Assembly: GCF_014529945.1 (NCBI RefSeq)
Contig: NZ_JACVFB010000004.1
Location: 496,001-560,000 of the forward strand
Length of the DNA: 64,000 nucleotides
Reading direction: 5' to 3'
DNA from: Chitinophaga varians
GTDB taxonomy: Bacteria > Bacteroidota > Bacteroidia > Chitinophagales > Chitinophagaceae
In this document: piece after piece, positions 42,197 to 51,268 of the stretch
Layout: the number at the start of each line of letters is the position of its first letter
Position numbering within the stretch: position 1 is the stretch's first letter
Notes under the pieces: model-generated
Database searches by the model: none
Seen by the model: the letters and a program-made list of their open reading frames with translations, nothing else
Told to the model about the DNA's origin: nothing
Program-made: the position numbers and the translations under genes

Positions 42197-43012
42197 ATGC
42201 TACATTATGCCAAAGCCCAATGGGCTACCTGTGCCTTGTTGTTAACATCAATGGCCTTTACTACTGCCTTCCGGACAGACAAAGACACGCCCGGCGGCAC
42301 TTATCTCCACAAAATATCATCCCCTGCAGGGAACACAATGTTGGAGTATAATCCGGACAAAACACTCCGTAAGATCATTCAGGTACATCAGGCGGAAGAT
42401 GGTTCTACCTGGCAGGACATTCAGCTGCCGGTATATGAAAACGGCCGCCTTGTCAAAACACTCTCCACCGACGATGCCAAGGCCCTCACCGGCGACCTGA
42501 ACGCGACATTCAGCTATGCATCGGACAGCCATCAACTGCAAACCATCAGTTACTACCGGAACAATGCGGTATATACCCAGGATTCCCTTGTATACAACGC
42601 CGACGGGAAGATCACTGCCCGGTACCATCTGGCGGTGCAGCCAGCCAAACGGGAAATTACCGGATACCAGCAATACACCTGGGACAAGGAAGGAAACGTG
42701 GCACAGATGGACAATTATGGCAAACAGCCCGGACAAAACCGCTTTAACCTGACCTCCACCGTCACCTATACGTACGACCGCCAGCAGAACCCGCAACAGC
42801 TTTGCCAGGAACTGGCTTATATGATGGATATGACGCCCGCCAACCTGTCGGCCCATAACGTACTGTCCGAAAGCATCAGCACCGCCCATTCTTCACGTAC
42901 CTACACCCATACCTATACCTACGCCTACAATGCCAGCAAATATCCGGTACGTGGCACCTTCCGCAACGGTATGGATGAAGGAACTGTTAAACTGGAATGG
43001 ACAAAGCTCTAA
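42197..43012 (+). CDS. exported DUF4595-like beta-rich protein
   Basis: The 271-residue protein has an N-terminal hydrophobic stretch (ATCALLLTSMAFTTAFR) as probable signal peptide. The rest is a run of beta hairpins with RHS/YD-like phrasing: MLEYNPDKTLRKI, DSLVYNADGKITARY, QYTWDKEGNVAQMDNYG, YTYDRQQNP and YAYNASKYPVRGTF. This matches DUF4595, a Bacteroidota family of surface or periplasmic beta-barrel-like proteins. Function is unknown. The preceding region is strongly A+T rich. Confidence 0.78.
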   Translation: MLHYAKAQWATCALLLTSMAFTTAFRTDKDTPGGTYLHKISSPAGNTMLEYNPDKTLRKIIQVHQAEDGSTWQDIQLPVYENGRLVKTLSTDDAKALTGDLNATFSYASDSHQLQTISYYRNNAVYTQDSLVYNADGKITARYHLAVQPAKREITGYQQYTWDKEGNVAQMDNYGKQPGQNRFNLTSTVTYTYDRQQNPQQLCQELAYMMDMTPANLSAHNVLSESISTAHSSRTYTHTYTYAYNASKYPVRGTFRNGMDEGTVKLEWTKL

Positions 43013-43073
43013 CGATAACAATATTCGTGTAACTTTACAGGACAATATTCATATTAACTGTTTCGTTTTTTTT

Positions 43074-43262
43074 ATGAGCTTACAAACACTGTTTGGCGTA
43101 CTGTTTTTATTAGGTGGGATTTTTCAGGCATTTACGGCGATATTGATCTATCAGGGGCACAAGCACTATATACTGAAGATAGCCAACAGAAAAGTAAGCA
43201 TGGTGATATATTTCATTTTATCATTGTTATTGTTTTATCTTGCCTACATAAATCTGGTGTAA
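43074..43262 (+). CDS. small two-helix membrane protein
   Basis: From ATG 43074 the protein has 62 residues. The reading frame continues upstream to 42930, but that part overlaps the previous gene and has no protein-like features. Two hydrophobic helices are clear: about 4-24 (LQTLFGVLFLLGGIFQAFTA) and about 43-60 (VIYFILSLLLFYLAYIN). The short basic loop between them (HKHYILKIANRKVS) is likely cytoplasmic. No family is recognised. It lies 61 bases after the DUF4595 gene and 26 before the transpeptidase gene. Confidence 0.6.
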   Translation: MSLQTLFGVLFLLGGIFQAFTAILIYQGHKHYILKIANRKVSMVIYFILSLLLFYLAYINLV

Positions 43263-43288
43263 TTCTTAAAATTTTGTGAAAATCTGAT

Positions 43289-44038
43289 ATGAAGCGACTT
43301 GTTGTTTTGGCTATGTTGTTGTTGGGGGTAGGTACTCTTTCAGCTCAACAGTCTTTCCTGGATAATCAGAAAATGTTCCCTAAAGTAGGGGAGGCATACC
43401 GGGAAAAAGAAGAATTGCTAAAGAAGGAATTTGAGAAAAAAGGGCTTACTTATCCCGCCAAGTACATTTTTGTCCGCTCTTTCAAGCTGGACAGTGAAAT
43501 GGAAATTTGGGTGAAAAATAGTGTTGCCGATACGTTCCGCCTGTTTAAATCGTACCGGGTATGTACCCTGTCCGGTAAAATGGGACCTAAAAGAAAGGAA
43601 GGCGACCGCCAGGTGCCGGAAGGATTCTATTATATCAACGACTTCAATCCGAACAGCAACTATCACCTGTCGCTGGGTATCAACTATCCCAACTTCTCCG
43701 ACCGCATCCTGAGCGATCCGAAAAAACCGGGCGGTGAAATATACATCCATGGCGATTGCATCACCGTAGGCTGTATCCCGCTGACCAATGAATTCATTGA
43801 TGAAGTGTACATTTTGGCCGTAAATGCTAAAAATGCCGGGCAGGACTTTATTCCGGTGCATGTATTTCCGGTAAAATTCGGTAACGTCCGGTCACTGGAG
43901 TACCTGGGTAACTTCTCCCTGACAGACAATTCCTCCAAACAGTTCTGGACAGAGTTGAGGAGCGCGTACGACTATTTTGAGAAACACCACCGTCTGCCGG
44001 TAGTCATGGTAGACGACAGAGGCAAGTATATTATGTAG
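43289..44038 (+). CDS. YkuD-type L,D-transpeptidase family protein
   Basis: The 249-residue protein has a signal peptide (about 1-19, VGTLSAQQ) and a YkuD catalytic domain. The active-site block IYIHGDCITVGCIPL gives His154 and the likely nucleophile Cys162. GDRQVPEGFYYINDFNPNS is the typical strand before the active site of YafK-type enzymes. These enzymes form 3-3 crosslinks or attach or release proteins at peptidoglycan; the exact role is not visible. It ends at a very stable hairpin terminator. Confidence 0.88.
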   Translation: MKRLVVLAMLLLGVGTLSAQQSFLDNQKMFPKVGEAYREKEELLKKEFEKKGLTYPAKYIFVRSFKLDSEMEIWVKNSVADTFRLFKSYRVCTLSGKMGPKRKEGDRQVPEGFYYINDFNPNSNYHLSLGINYPNFSDRILSDPKKPGGEIYIHGDCITVGCIPLTNEFIDEVYILAVNAKNAGQDFIPVHVFPVKFGNVRSLEYLGNFSLTDNSSKQFWTELRSAYDYFEKHHRLPVVMVDDRGKYIM

Positions 44039-44067
44039 GCCGGGGGCCATCCTGACCACTGAAAAAA

Positions 44068-44118
44068 TAAAACGAAGATCCGGGCATATAATAATTTGCC
44101 CGGATCTTCGTTTTTTTC
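44068..44118 (+). terminator. strong intrinsic terminator after YkuD gene
   Basis: AACGAAGATCCGGGCA (44071-44086) pairs perfectly with its complement at 44097-44112 around a 10-base loop, and is followed by a run of T. A-rich sequence precedes it, so it may also work on the minus strand. Confidence 0.93.
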
Positions 44119-44217
44119 AACAATTCGGCATCCATCAAGCGTATTTCATCATTATTCTATTTGTTTTTTAGAATTTTTTTTTGAAACTTGTCCGAAGGTC
44201 AAATCAATATACTATTT

Positions 44218-44793
44218 ATGCACAGAAGAGACGCAATCAGGAATGTGGCGATTTTGTTGGGGACTGCCATTTCCGCTTCCACGTTATCAGCATTAGAAAG
44301 CTGCACCGGTTCCGCACCGAAAAACTATGATTTGCACAAGCCTGAAACCAAAGCGTTACTGGCTGAAATAGCGGAAACCATCATACCCACCACCAGTACT
44401 CCTGGTGCCAAAGCCGCCAAAGTGGATGACTTTATTGTAGTGATGATGAACGATTGCTACAAAAAAAGCGACCAGGAGGTCTTCCTCGATGGCCTGAAAA
44501 AAATTGATGCTGCCAGCCAGAAACAGTTCAAAAAGAACTTTATGGACATTACCCCTGAGCAGCGCACCGAATTATTGACCCAGATCGACAAAGAGCGGGT
44601 GGAGTACAACAAGCGGAAAGACAAGAAAGAAGGTGATCCTACCCATTACTTCCAGTACCTGAAGGAACTGACCCTGCTGGGTTACTTTACTTCCAAGGAA
44701 GGCGCTACACAGGCATTACGCTATGTGCCGGTACCAGGCAAGTATGAAGGCTGCATCCCCTATAAAAAAGGTGACAAGGCCTGGGCCGTTTAA
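44218..44793 (+). CDS. gluconate 2-dehydrogenase subunit 3 family protein (small subunit of GMC dehydrogenase)
   Basis: From ATG 44218 the protein has 191 residues; the ORF from 44188 is longer but lacks support. The N-terminus MHRRDAIRNVAILLGTAIS looks like a Tat-type signal (RR motif plus hydrophobic segment). The mature part matches the subunit 3 family: LLAEIAETIIPTTSTPGAKAAKVDDFI and TPEQRTELLTQID. In glucoside-3-dehydrogenases this subunit escorts the FAD subunit through the Tat pathway. The GMC genes that follow have no signal peptide, which fits this role. Confidence 0.87.
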   Translation: MHRRDAIRNVAILLGTAISASTLSALESCTGSAPKNYDLHKPETKALLAEIAETIIPTTSTPGAKAAKVDDFIVVMMNDCYKKSDQEVFLDGLKKIDAASQKQFKKNFMDITPEQRTELLTQIDKERVEYNKRKDKKEGDPTHYFQYLKELTLLGYFTSKEGATQALRYVPVPGKYEGCIPYKKGDKAWAV

Positions 44794-44869
44794 GCTGTTC
44801 TTACAGATAGACGGAATGGCTGGCCCGCGCCGGCCGGTATCTTTCTTTTCAAACCCATAACGACTTTCC

Positions 44870-46567
44870 ATGAACTTAAATATCAAAGCACAGGAGCAAA
44901 ACACCTACGATGCCATCGTTATCGGCTCCGGTGTAAGCGGTGGCTGGGCTGCCAAAGAACTGACAGAAAAAGGCCTGAAGGTACTGATGCTGGACCGTGG
45001 CAAGAAGCTGGAACACGTGAAGGACTACGAAACAGCCACCAAAGACCCGTGGGAATTTACTCACAGAGGCCGCATTACGGTAGATCAGCGCGAAACCCAT
45101 CCTAAACTGAGCCGCGACTACCCTTATAGTGAGCACAACGAAAAATACTGGATCAACGACTCTCAGAGCCCTTACAACGAAGTGAAACGCTTCGACTGGT
45201 ACCGTCCGGACATCGTGGGCGGTAAATCCATTATGTGGGGCCGTCAGTCGTACCGCTGGAGCGACATCGATTTCGAAGCCAATCTGAAAGACGGCATCGC
45301 TGTTGACTGGCCGATCCGTTATAAAGAGATTGCACCCTGGTACGACTACGTAGAGAAATTTGCTGGTATCAGCGGTCAGAAAGAAGGCTTGCCTCAGCTG
45401 CCCGATGGCCAGTTCATGCCAGCCATGGAAATGAACTGCGTGGAGAAAGACGTGAAGAAAGCCATCGAAGGCAAATACAAAGGCCGTATCATCACCATGG
45501 GCCGTGTGGCAAACATTACCAAGCCACTGCCTGGTCGTGAAAGCTGCCAGTTCCGTAACCTCTGCAGCCGCGGATGTCCGTTCGGCGCTTACTTCAGTAC
45601 CCAGTCATCTACGCTGCCGGCAGCCATGGCGACAGGTAACCTGACACTGCACCCGGATGCCATCGTGAACTCCGTTATCTACGACGAGAAACAAGGTAAG
45701 GCAACCGGTGTGAGAGTGATCGACAAAAACACCAAAGAAATGGTGGAATACTACGCTAAAATCATCTTCATCAACGGTTCTACGCTTGGTTCCACTTTTG
45801 TTATGCTCAACTCCACTTCTTCCCGCTTCCCGAACGGACTGGGCAACGACAGTGGCGTACTGGGCAAATACCTGATGGACCACCATTTCCGTACAGGCGC
45901 TTCCGGTACCGCAGAAGGCTATGATGATAAATATTTCTTCGGTCGCCGTGCCAACGGTATCTACGTGCCCCGCTACCGCAACATCGGTAACGACAAACGC
46001 GACTATCTCCGTGGCTTCGGTTACCAGGGCGGCGCCGGTCGCGGCGGATGGAGCCGTGGCATCGCTGAAATGGGCGTGGGCAAAGACTTCAAGGAAATGC
46101 TCACCGAACCAGGCCAGTGGAGCATGGGCCTCGGCGGTTTCGGTGAATGCCTGCCATACGAAGACAACATGGTGACCCTCGACACGTCTGTGAAAGACGC
46201 ATGGGGCCAGCCAGTGTTGAAATTCGATGCCGAATTCAAAGAGAACGAAAAGAAAATGCGCGTAGACATGATGAACGACGCTGCCGAAATGCTGGAAGCG
46301 GCCGGTCTCAAAAACGTGAAAACATACGATAACGGCTCCTACCCGGGTATGGCCATCCATGAAATGGGTACCGCCCGCATGGGTCGCGATCCGAAAACTT
46401 CCATCCTCAACGGCTTCAACCAGATGCACGCAGTGAAAAACGTGTTCGTAACAGACGGCGCCTGCATGACCTCCGCGGCTTGCGTAAACCCGTCTCTCAC
46501 GTACATGGCCCTCACCGCACGCGCTGCAGACTATGCTGTGAAAGAACTGAAGAAAGGCAACATCTAA
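44870..46567 (+). CDS. GMC family FAD-dependent oxidoreductase (sugar/glucoside dehydrogenase-like), copy 1
   Basis: The 565-residue protein has the FAD-binding motif AIVIGSGVSGGWAAKEL (about 14-30), and the C-terminal GMC block with catalytic His in AIHEMGTARMG, then FVTDGACMTSAACVNPSLT. A cysteine-rich segment (ESCQFRNLCSRGCPFGAY) resembles the iron-sulphur or ferredoxin-like insertion of glucoside 3-dehydrogenases. No signal peptide. It follows the subunit 3 gene and likely oxidises a sugar or sugar derivative in the periplasm. The acceptor is unknown; no cytochrome c gene is adjacent. Confidence 0.87.
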   Translation: MNLNIKAQEQNTYDAIVIGSGVSGGWAAKELTEKGLKVLMLDRGKKLEHVKDYETATKDPWEFTHRGRITVDQRETHPKLSRDYPYSEHNEKYWINDSQSPYNEVKRFDWYRPDIVGGKSIMWGRQSYRWSDIDFEANLKDGIAVDWPIRYKEIAPWYDYVEKFAGISGQKEGLPQLPDGQFMPAMEMNCVEKDVKKAIEGKYKGRIITMGRVANITKPLPGRESCQFRNLCSRGCPFGAYFSTQSSTLPAAMATGNLTLHPDAIVNSVIYDEKQGKATGVRVIDKNTKEMVEYYAKIIFINGSTLGSTFVMLNSTSSRFPNGLGNDSGVLGKYLMDHHFRTGASGTAEGYDDKYFFGRRANGIYVPRYRNIGNDKRDYLRGFGYQGGAGRGGWSRGIAEMGVGKDFKEMLTEPGQWSMGLGGFGECLPYEDNMVTLDTSVKDAWGQPVLKFDAEFKENEKKMRVDMMNDAAEMLEAAGLKNVKTYDNGSYPGMAIHEMGTARMGRDPKTSILNGFNQMHAVKNVFVTDGACMTSAACVNPSLTYMALTARAADYAVKELKKGNI

Positions 46568-46617
46568 CCATTTAGCTATTTGGATATTTTTTTGATTTAG
46601 TAAAATTTAGGGAATGT

Positions 46618-46643
46618 AATGCAGCGGGTAAAACCGCTGCATT
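46618..46643 (+). terminator. hairpin between the two GMC genes
   Basis: AATGCAGCGG (46618-46627) pairs perfectly with CCGCTGCATT (46634-46643) around a 6-base loop; TCAATTTTTG follows. It may reduce read-through into the second GMC gene. Just before it, octamer-like words (on the minus strand CCAAATAG, CTAAATGG) occur at about 46568-46600. Confidence 0.65.
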
Positions 46644-46678
46644 TCAATTTTTGATTCCACACCACACTTCAACATATC

Positions 46679-48376
46679 ATGAACCTTAATATAAAAGCGA
46701 CAAAGGAAAATACCTACGATGCCATCGTGGTAGGCTCCGGTATCAGCGGCGGCTGGGCGGCCAAAGAGCTCACAGAGAAAGGACTTAAAACACTGGTGCT
46801 GGAAAGGGGCCGTAACGTGGAGCATATCAAGGATTACACCACCGCTACCATGGACCCGTGGGAGTTTAAACACCACCTGCAAACCAGCAATGAAATGCGG
46901 GAAAATCATCCCATCCAGAGCCGTTGTTATGCATTTGATGAAGCTACCCAACAGTTTTGGGTGAATGATAAAGAAAACCCCTACAACGAGGTAAAGCCGT
47001 TCAACTGGCTGCGCGGATACCATGTAGGCGGCCGTTCTATTATGTGGGGCCGTCAGGTATACCGCTGGAGCGACCTCGATTTTGAAGCCAATGCGAAAGA
47101 TGGTCACGGTGTGGACTGGCCTATCCGTTACAAAGACATAGCACCCTGGTATGCTTACGTGGAGAAATATATCGGCGTGAGCGGACAGGCGGAAGGACTG
47201 CCGCAATTGCCCGATGGTATTTTCCTGCCTCCCATGGAAATGAACTGCCTGGAAAAACATGTGGCTGCCCGTATCAAAGAAAAATTCAACGACCGTATTA
47301 TGACTATCGGACGTGCTGCGCACCTGACTAAAGGCCTCAATAACCGCGGCCCTTGTCAATATCGCAGCATGTGCGCCCGCGGCTGTCCGTATACCGGTTA
47401 TTTCAGCAGCAACGGCGTTACCCTGCCGGCTGCCGCCGCTACCGGTAATCTTACGCTGCGCCCGGATTCTATCGTGCTGGAAGTACTGTACGATAAAGAC
47501 AAGGCCAAAGCGACCGGTGTGCGCGTAATGGATGCACATACCCTGCAAACGGTGGAATACTACGCTAATATCATCTTCCTGAACGCTTCTACCCTGGGTA
47601 CTACCTGGATCATGCTGAACTCCGTATCTGACCGCTTCCCCAATGGTTTCGGCAACGACAGCGGACAGCTGGGCCACAACCTGATGGACCACCACTTCGG
47701 CGTAGGCGCCGGCGGGGAGTTTGACGGTTTTGAAGACCAATACCACGGTGCAGGCCGCAGACCCAACGGTATCTATATTCCCCGCTTCCGTAACGTAAAC
47801 GAACAAACGAAACAAAAAGATTATGTTCGCGGGTTCGGCTATCAGGGCGGCGCCGGCAGAGGAAGAGGCGAAAGCTTCGACGGCATCGGTGCAGCACTGA
47901 AAGAAGCACAGGAAGGCCTCGGCAAATGGGGCATGGGCATCGGTTCCTGGGGCGAACACCTCCCGTACTTTGAAAACAAAGTATCGCTCAACAAAGAGAA
48001 AAAAGATAAATATGGCCTGGCTACCCTTGATATCGACTGTGAATTCAAGGAAAATGAAAAGGCCATGCGCAAAGACATGCAGGAGAGCGCCAAAGAAATG
48101 CTGGAAGCTGCCGGACTGAAAAATGTACATGGTTATGACTCCGCACCACCTCCCGGCCACTGTATCCACGAAATGGGTACGGCCAGAATGGGTAAGGACC
48201 CGAAAACCTCCGTGCTCAATGGTTTTAATCAGGTACATGAAGCCAAAAACGTGTTCATCTCCGATGGCTCCTGTATGGCTTCCTCTTCCTGTGTAAACCC
48301 ATCTATCACCTACATGGCGCTGACAGCAAGAGCCTGCGACCATGCGGTCAGTGAATTGAAGAAAGGAAATATCTAA
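46679..48376 (+). CDS. GMC family FAD-dependent oxidoreductase, tandem paralogue (copy 2)
   Basis: This protein has the same length (565 residues) as its upstream neighbour and is clearly similar along its length: AIVVGSGISGGWAAKEL, DPWEFKHHLQTS, MWGRQVYRWSDLDF, the cysteine-rich GPCQYRSMCARGCPYTGY, and C-terminal CIHEMGTARMG and SDGSCMASSSCVNPSIT. The pair arose by tandem duplication. Divergent loops, such as MRENHPIQSRCYAFDEATQQF, may give different sugar specificity. It is followed by a heptamer palindrome and the GH35 gene. Confidence 0.87.
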   Translation: MNLNIKATKENTYDAIVVGSGISGGWAAKELTEKGLKTLVLERGRNVEHIKDYTTATMDPWEFKHHLQTSNEMRENHPIQSRCYAFDEATQQFWVNDKENPYNEVKPFNWLRGYHVGGRSIMWGRQVYRWSDLDFEANAKDGHGVDWPIRYKDIAPWYAYVEKYIGVSGQAEGLPQLPDGIFLPPMEMNCLEKHVAARIKEKFNDRIMTIGRAAHLTKGLNNRGPCQYRSMCARGCPYTGYFSSNGVTLPAAAATGNLTLRPDSIVLEVLYDKDKAKATGVRVMDAHTLQTVEYYANIIFLNASTLGTTWIMLNSVSDRFPNGFGNDSGQLGHNLMDHHFGVGAGGEFDGFEDQYHGAGRRPNGIYIPRFRNVNEQTKQKDYVRGFGYQGGAGRGRGESFDGIGAALKEAQEGLGKWGMGIGSWGEHLPYFENKVSLNKEKKDKYGLATLDIDCEFKENEKAMRKDMQESAKEMLEAAGLKNVHGYDSAPPPGHCIHEMGTARMGKDPKTSVLNGFNQVHEAKNVFISDGSCMASSSCVNPSITYMALTARACDHAVSELKKGNI

Positions 48377-48380
48377 TACA

Positions 48381-48476
48381 ATTACGAAATACGAATTACG
48401 AATTACGAATGGAGGGCCCGCTTTGGAAAGGTTATTTAGTAACCCTTCTGATAGGAGGGCCCTCCATTCGTAATTC
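48381..48476. repeat. heptamer-armed palindromic element (copy 2)
   Basis: Four heptamers (ATTACGA, AATACGA, ATTACGA, ATTACGA; 48381-48408) lead into a perfect 20-bp stem, GAATTACGAATGGAGGGCCC (48400-48419) with its complement at 48457-48476, around a loop containing GGTTA-TTTAG-TAACC (48430-48444). The right heptamer arm is shortened to about one and a half units. The element matches copy 1 at 9265-9381 in order of parts. It sits in the gap before the GH35 gene on the same strand. Confidence 0.88.
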
Positions 48477-48492
48477 ATATCACAAGTGAACA

Positions 48493-50301
48493 ATGAAAAA
48501 GACAATACTCGCACTGGCTTTGTCCTGCTGCCTGGGACAGGCCGTCTCTGCACAACAAAAACACACTTTCGCGCTCAGCAAATCTGAGTTCCTGCTGGAT
48601 GGTAAACCATTTCAGATGATCAGCGGAGAAATGCATCCGGCGCGTATTCCGCAGGAATACTGGCGTCACCGCATCAAAATGACCAAAGCCATGGGCTGTA
48701 ACACGATTGCTGCCTACGTGTTCTGGAACTACCATGAACAGGTAAAAGGACAGTTCGATTTCAGCACGGGTAATCATAATATCGCGGAGTTTATCCGCAT
48801 AGCCCGGGAGGAAGGCATGTGGGTGATACTGCGCCCCGGTCCGTATGTATGCGCCGAATGGGAATTTGGCGGACTGCCTCCCTATCTGTTGCAGACACCT
48901 GATATCAAAGTACGCTGTATGGACCCGCGCTATATGGAAGCGGTAACCCGCTATGTAACGAAGCTTGCCGCGGAAGTGAAACCGTTGCTGGTAACTCATG
49001 GTGGTCCGGTGGTGATGATGCAGATCGAAAATGAATACGGCAGCTACGGCAATGACAAAAACTATCTCCATGCACTGAAAGACCTGTGGGTGAAAAATGG
49101 CATCGACATCCCTTTTTATACCGCTGACGGTCCCACTGCCTTTATGCTGGAAGCCGGTACCGTAGATGGCGCCGCTATCGGCCTGGATTCCGGTGGCTCC
49201 GAGGCCGACTTCGCAGCAGCCAGAAATCAAAACCCGAATGTGCCTGCCTTCAGCAGTGAATCTTATCCTGGTTGGCTGACGCATTGGGGCGAAGCCTGGC
49301 AGCGGCCGGGTGTGGAAGGCATCGTGAAGGAGGTGAAGTTTCTCATGGACACCAGACGCTCGTTCAATCTGTATGTGGTCCATGGGGGTACCAATTTCGG
49401 ATATACTGCCGGCGCCAACTCCGGCGGCAAAGGCTACGAGCCGGATGTGACCAGTTACGATTATGATGCGCCCATTAACGAGCAGGGGAACGCTACGCCC
49501 AAATACGAGGCATTGCGCCGGTTACTGGCTTCCTATCTCCCTAAAGGCAAAAAATTACCGCCAGTACCGGCGCCTATTCCGGTAATCAGCTTTCCGGACG
49601 TGACATTGACACCGTTCACCAGTCTGTGGGACCATCTTCCGCAGGCAGTGCACGATGTACAGCCCCGCCCATTTGAGGCGTATGGCCAGGACTATGGCTT
49701 TATGCTCTATAAAACTACGCTCATCGGCCACAAAAGCGGAAAACTGGTGATCAGGGACCTGCACGATTATGCAACGGTGTTCCTCAATGGACAATACGTT
49801 GGTAAAATAGATCGCAGGCTGGGAGAGAAGTCAATAGAGCTGCCTAAAACCGACGTGGCCAACCCTGTACTGGAAGTGCTGGTGGAGGGAATGGGCCGCA
49901 TTAACTTTGCGGATGCGATCATCGACCGAAAAGGCATCACAGAGCGGGTTACGCTCAACGGTATGACGCTGATGAACTGGGACGTATATGGTTTGCCGCT
50001 GACAGATAAAGAGGTGACCGGCCTTACTGCTTCGTCCGGAAATGCCGGCAAGCCAGGACAGTTTTTCAAAGGCACTTTCAACCTGACGCAAACCGGCGAT
50101 ACCTATATCGATGTATCTGCATGGAAAAAAGGGTTGGTGTGGGTAAACGGGCACAATCTGGGCCGCTATTGGGAAATAGGCCCGCAGCATCGCTTGTATT
50201 GCCCTGCTTCGTGGCTGAAGAAAGGCAATAATGAGATCGTTGTACTGGATTTACACCAGGACAAGCCCGCTGTGGTAAAAGGAACCGAAACATTGTATTA
50301 A
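48493..50301 (+). CDS. GH35 beta-galactosidase
   Basis: The 602-residue exported enzyme has a signal peptide (1-20, GQAVSAQQ) and a GH35 catalytic domain. Glu181 in QIENEYG is the likely acid/base, and Glu256 in FSSESYPGW the likely nucleophile. The N-terminal LDGKPFQMISGEMHPARIP and HGGTNFGYTAG are typical. A C-terminal beta-sandwich follows (about 385-600), with WVNGHNLGRYWEIGPQ. It removes terminal beta-galactose from oligosaccharides or glycans. Its neighbours (GMC dehydrogenases) suggest a glycan or glucoside degradation locus. Confidence 0.93.
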   Translation: MKKTILALALSCCLGQAVSAQQKHTFALSKSEFLLDGKPFQMISGEMHPARIPQEYWRHRIKMTKAMGCNTIAAYVFWNYHEQVKGQFDFSTGNHNIAEFIRIAREEGMWVILRPGPYVCAEWEFGGLPPYLLQTPDIKVRCMDPRYMEAVTRYVTKLAAEVKPLLVTHGGPVVMMQIENEYGSYGNDKNYLHALKDLWVKNGIDIPFYTADGPTAFMLEAGTVDGAAIGLDSGGSEADFAAARNQNPNVPAFSSESYPGWLTHWGEAWQRPGVEGIVKEVKFLMDTRRSFNLYVVHGGTNFGYTAGANSGGKGYEPDVTSYDYDAPINEQGNATPKYEALRRLLASYLPKGKKLPPVPAPIPVISFPDVTLTPFTSLWDHLPQAVHDVQPRPFEAYGQDYGFMLYKTTLIGHKSGKLVIRDLHDYATVFLNGQYVGKIDRRLGEKSIELPKTDVANPVLEVLVEGMGRINFADAIIDRKGITERVTLNGMTLMNWDVYGLPLTDKEVTGLTASSGNAGKPGQFFKGTFNLTQTGDTYIDVSAWKKGLVWVNGHNLGRYWEIGPQHRLYCPASWLKKGNNEIVVLDLHQDKPAVVKGTETLY

Positions 50302-50323
50302 CAGTATACAATATCGTTATGTA

Positions 50324-50356
50324 GGACCCCGGACTAACCAACAGTCCGGGGTTTTT
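50324..50356 (+). terminator. intrinsic terminator after GH35 gene
   Basis: CCCCGGACT (about 50327-50335) pairs with AGTCCGGGG (50342-50350), followed by TTTTT. It lies about 25 bases past the stop. Confidence 0.9.
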
Positions 50357-50599
50357 CATTGAAACTAAACAACATCGTTGTCCAATATTGCATCCTTTTC
50401 ATGAAAACAGCCTGGATCTCATCGTAGCCCAGGGCTTCAGTCCTGTGACTGGGGCGGGAATGCGGGCATATTTCATCATTCGCGCCGGAATCGGGGACCA
50501 CAGGGCAGTTTGAATTGAGGCTTGATTTTACCGGTTAAATTGCTTAACTTAGGTAAACCAGGTTTTTCATATTTCTTAACTTTCTAAAACAGGCTTGCC
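50357..50599. other. intergenic region before CBS protein
   Basis: No coding signal was recognised. It holds a G+C-richer stretch near 50430-50510 with short inverted words, then A+T-rich sequence before the ATG at 50600. TTAACTTAGG near 50545 may be a weak -7 element. Confidence 0.45.
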
Positions 50600-51043
50600 A
50601 TGGGAAAAGTACGTAATATCCTGCAGGGCAAGGGTCATGCAGTTTACTCTATCCGCCCGGATAACACCGTTTTTGAAGCCCTGCAAATGTTGGTTGATCG
50701 CAATGTGGGCGCGCTCACTGTAGTAGACGAAAATGACAGGTTCCTCGGGATTTTTTCAGAACGGGATTATGCCCGCAGAGTTATTTTAAAAGGTCGTGCT
50801 TCCAAGGAAACACTGATCCGTGAAATCATGACAGAGCGTCCTATTACTGTTACAGAAGACGACTCTATCGAAGACTGTATGGTAAAGATGACCGACAAAC
50901 GTATTCGTCATCTGCCTGTTACCGATGAGCAGGGAAGACTGATAGGCCTTATTTCCATTGGAGACGTGGTGAAATTTATAATAGACGATCAGCGCCATAT
51001 CATTACCAGTCTTGAATGTTATATTACCGGCACGCATACCTGA
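50600..51043 (+). CDS. CBS-domain protein
   Basis: The 147-residue soluble protein consists of two CBS domains (about 10-65 and 75-135): GHAVYSIRPDNTVFEAL, GALTVVDENDRFLGIFSERDYAR, then MTERPITVTEDDSIEDC and IRHLPVTDEQGRLIGLISIGDVV. CBS pairs bind adenosine nucleotides and act as energy sensors. No effector domain is present, so it is a stand-alone sensor. It lies 225 bases upstream of the nuo operon. Confidence 0.93.
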   Translation: MGKVRNILQGKGHAVYSIRPDNTVFEALQMLVDRNVGALTVVDENDRFLGIFSERDYARRVILKGRASKETLIREIMTERPITVTEDDSIEDCMVKMTDKRIRHLPVTDEQGRLIGLISIGDVVKFIIDDQRHIITSLECYITGTHT

Positions 51044-51268
51044 TGCAGGGAAAACATTTTTGTTTTATTGCCGGATTAATTGTAATTTCAAATTAGCATA
51101 TAGCCTATACCGTTATGAGGTTTCTGACGTTATGATAACTAACTATGAAACGATATTTTCTTCCTACCCCAAAACGGTTTTGATTAAAGACACGATTCTT
51201 CAAAAGCAGACTCAAAAGATTGGTAATAAACGGAACTTTAAAGTCAATCGCTCGGGAGGGCGAACACC

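Noticed and set aside
42930..43073. Upstream extension of the small two-helix membrane protein
   Set aside because: It overlaps the DUF4595 gene by 83 bases and lacks hydrophobic or domain features; ATG 43074 gives a compact two-helix protein.
46607..48553. 648-codon minus-strand ORF across the second GMC gene
   Set aside because: It runs antisense through a gene with clear catalytic motifs, has no recognisable domains, and its length reflects codon bias in the real gene.
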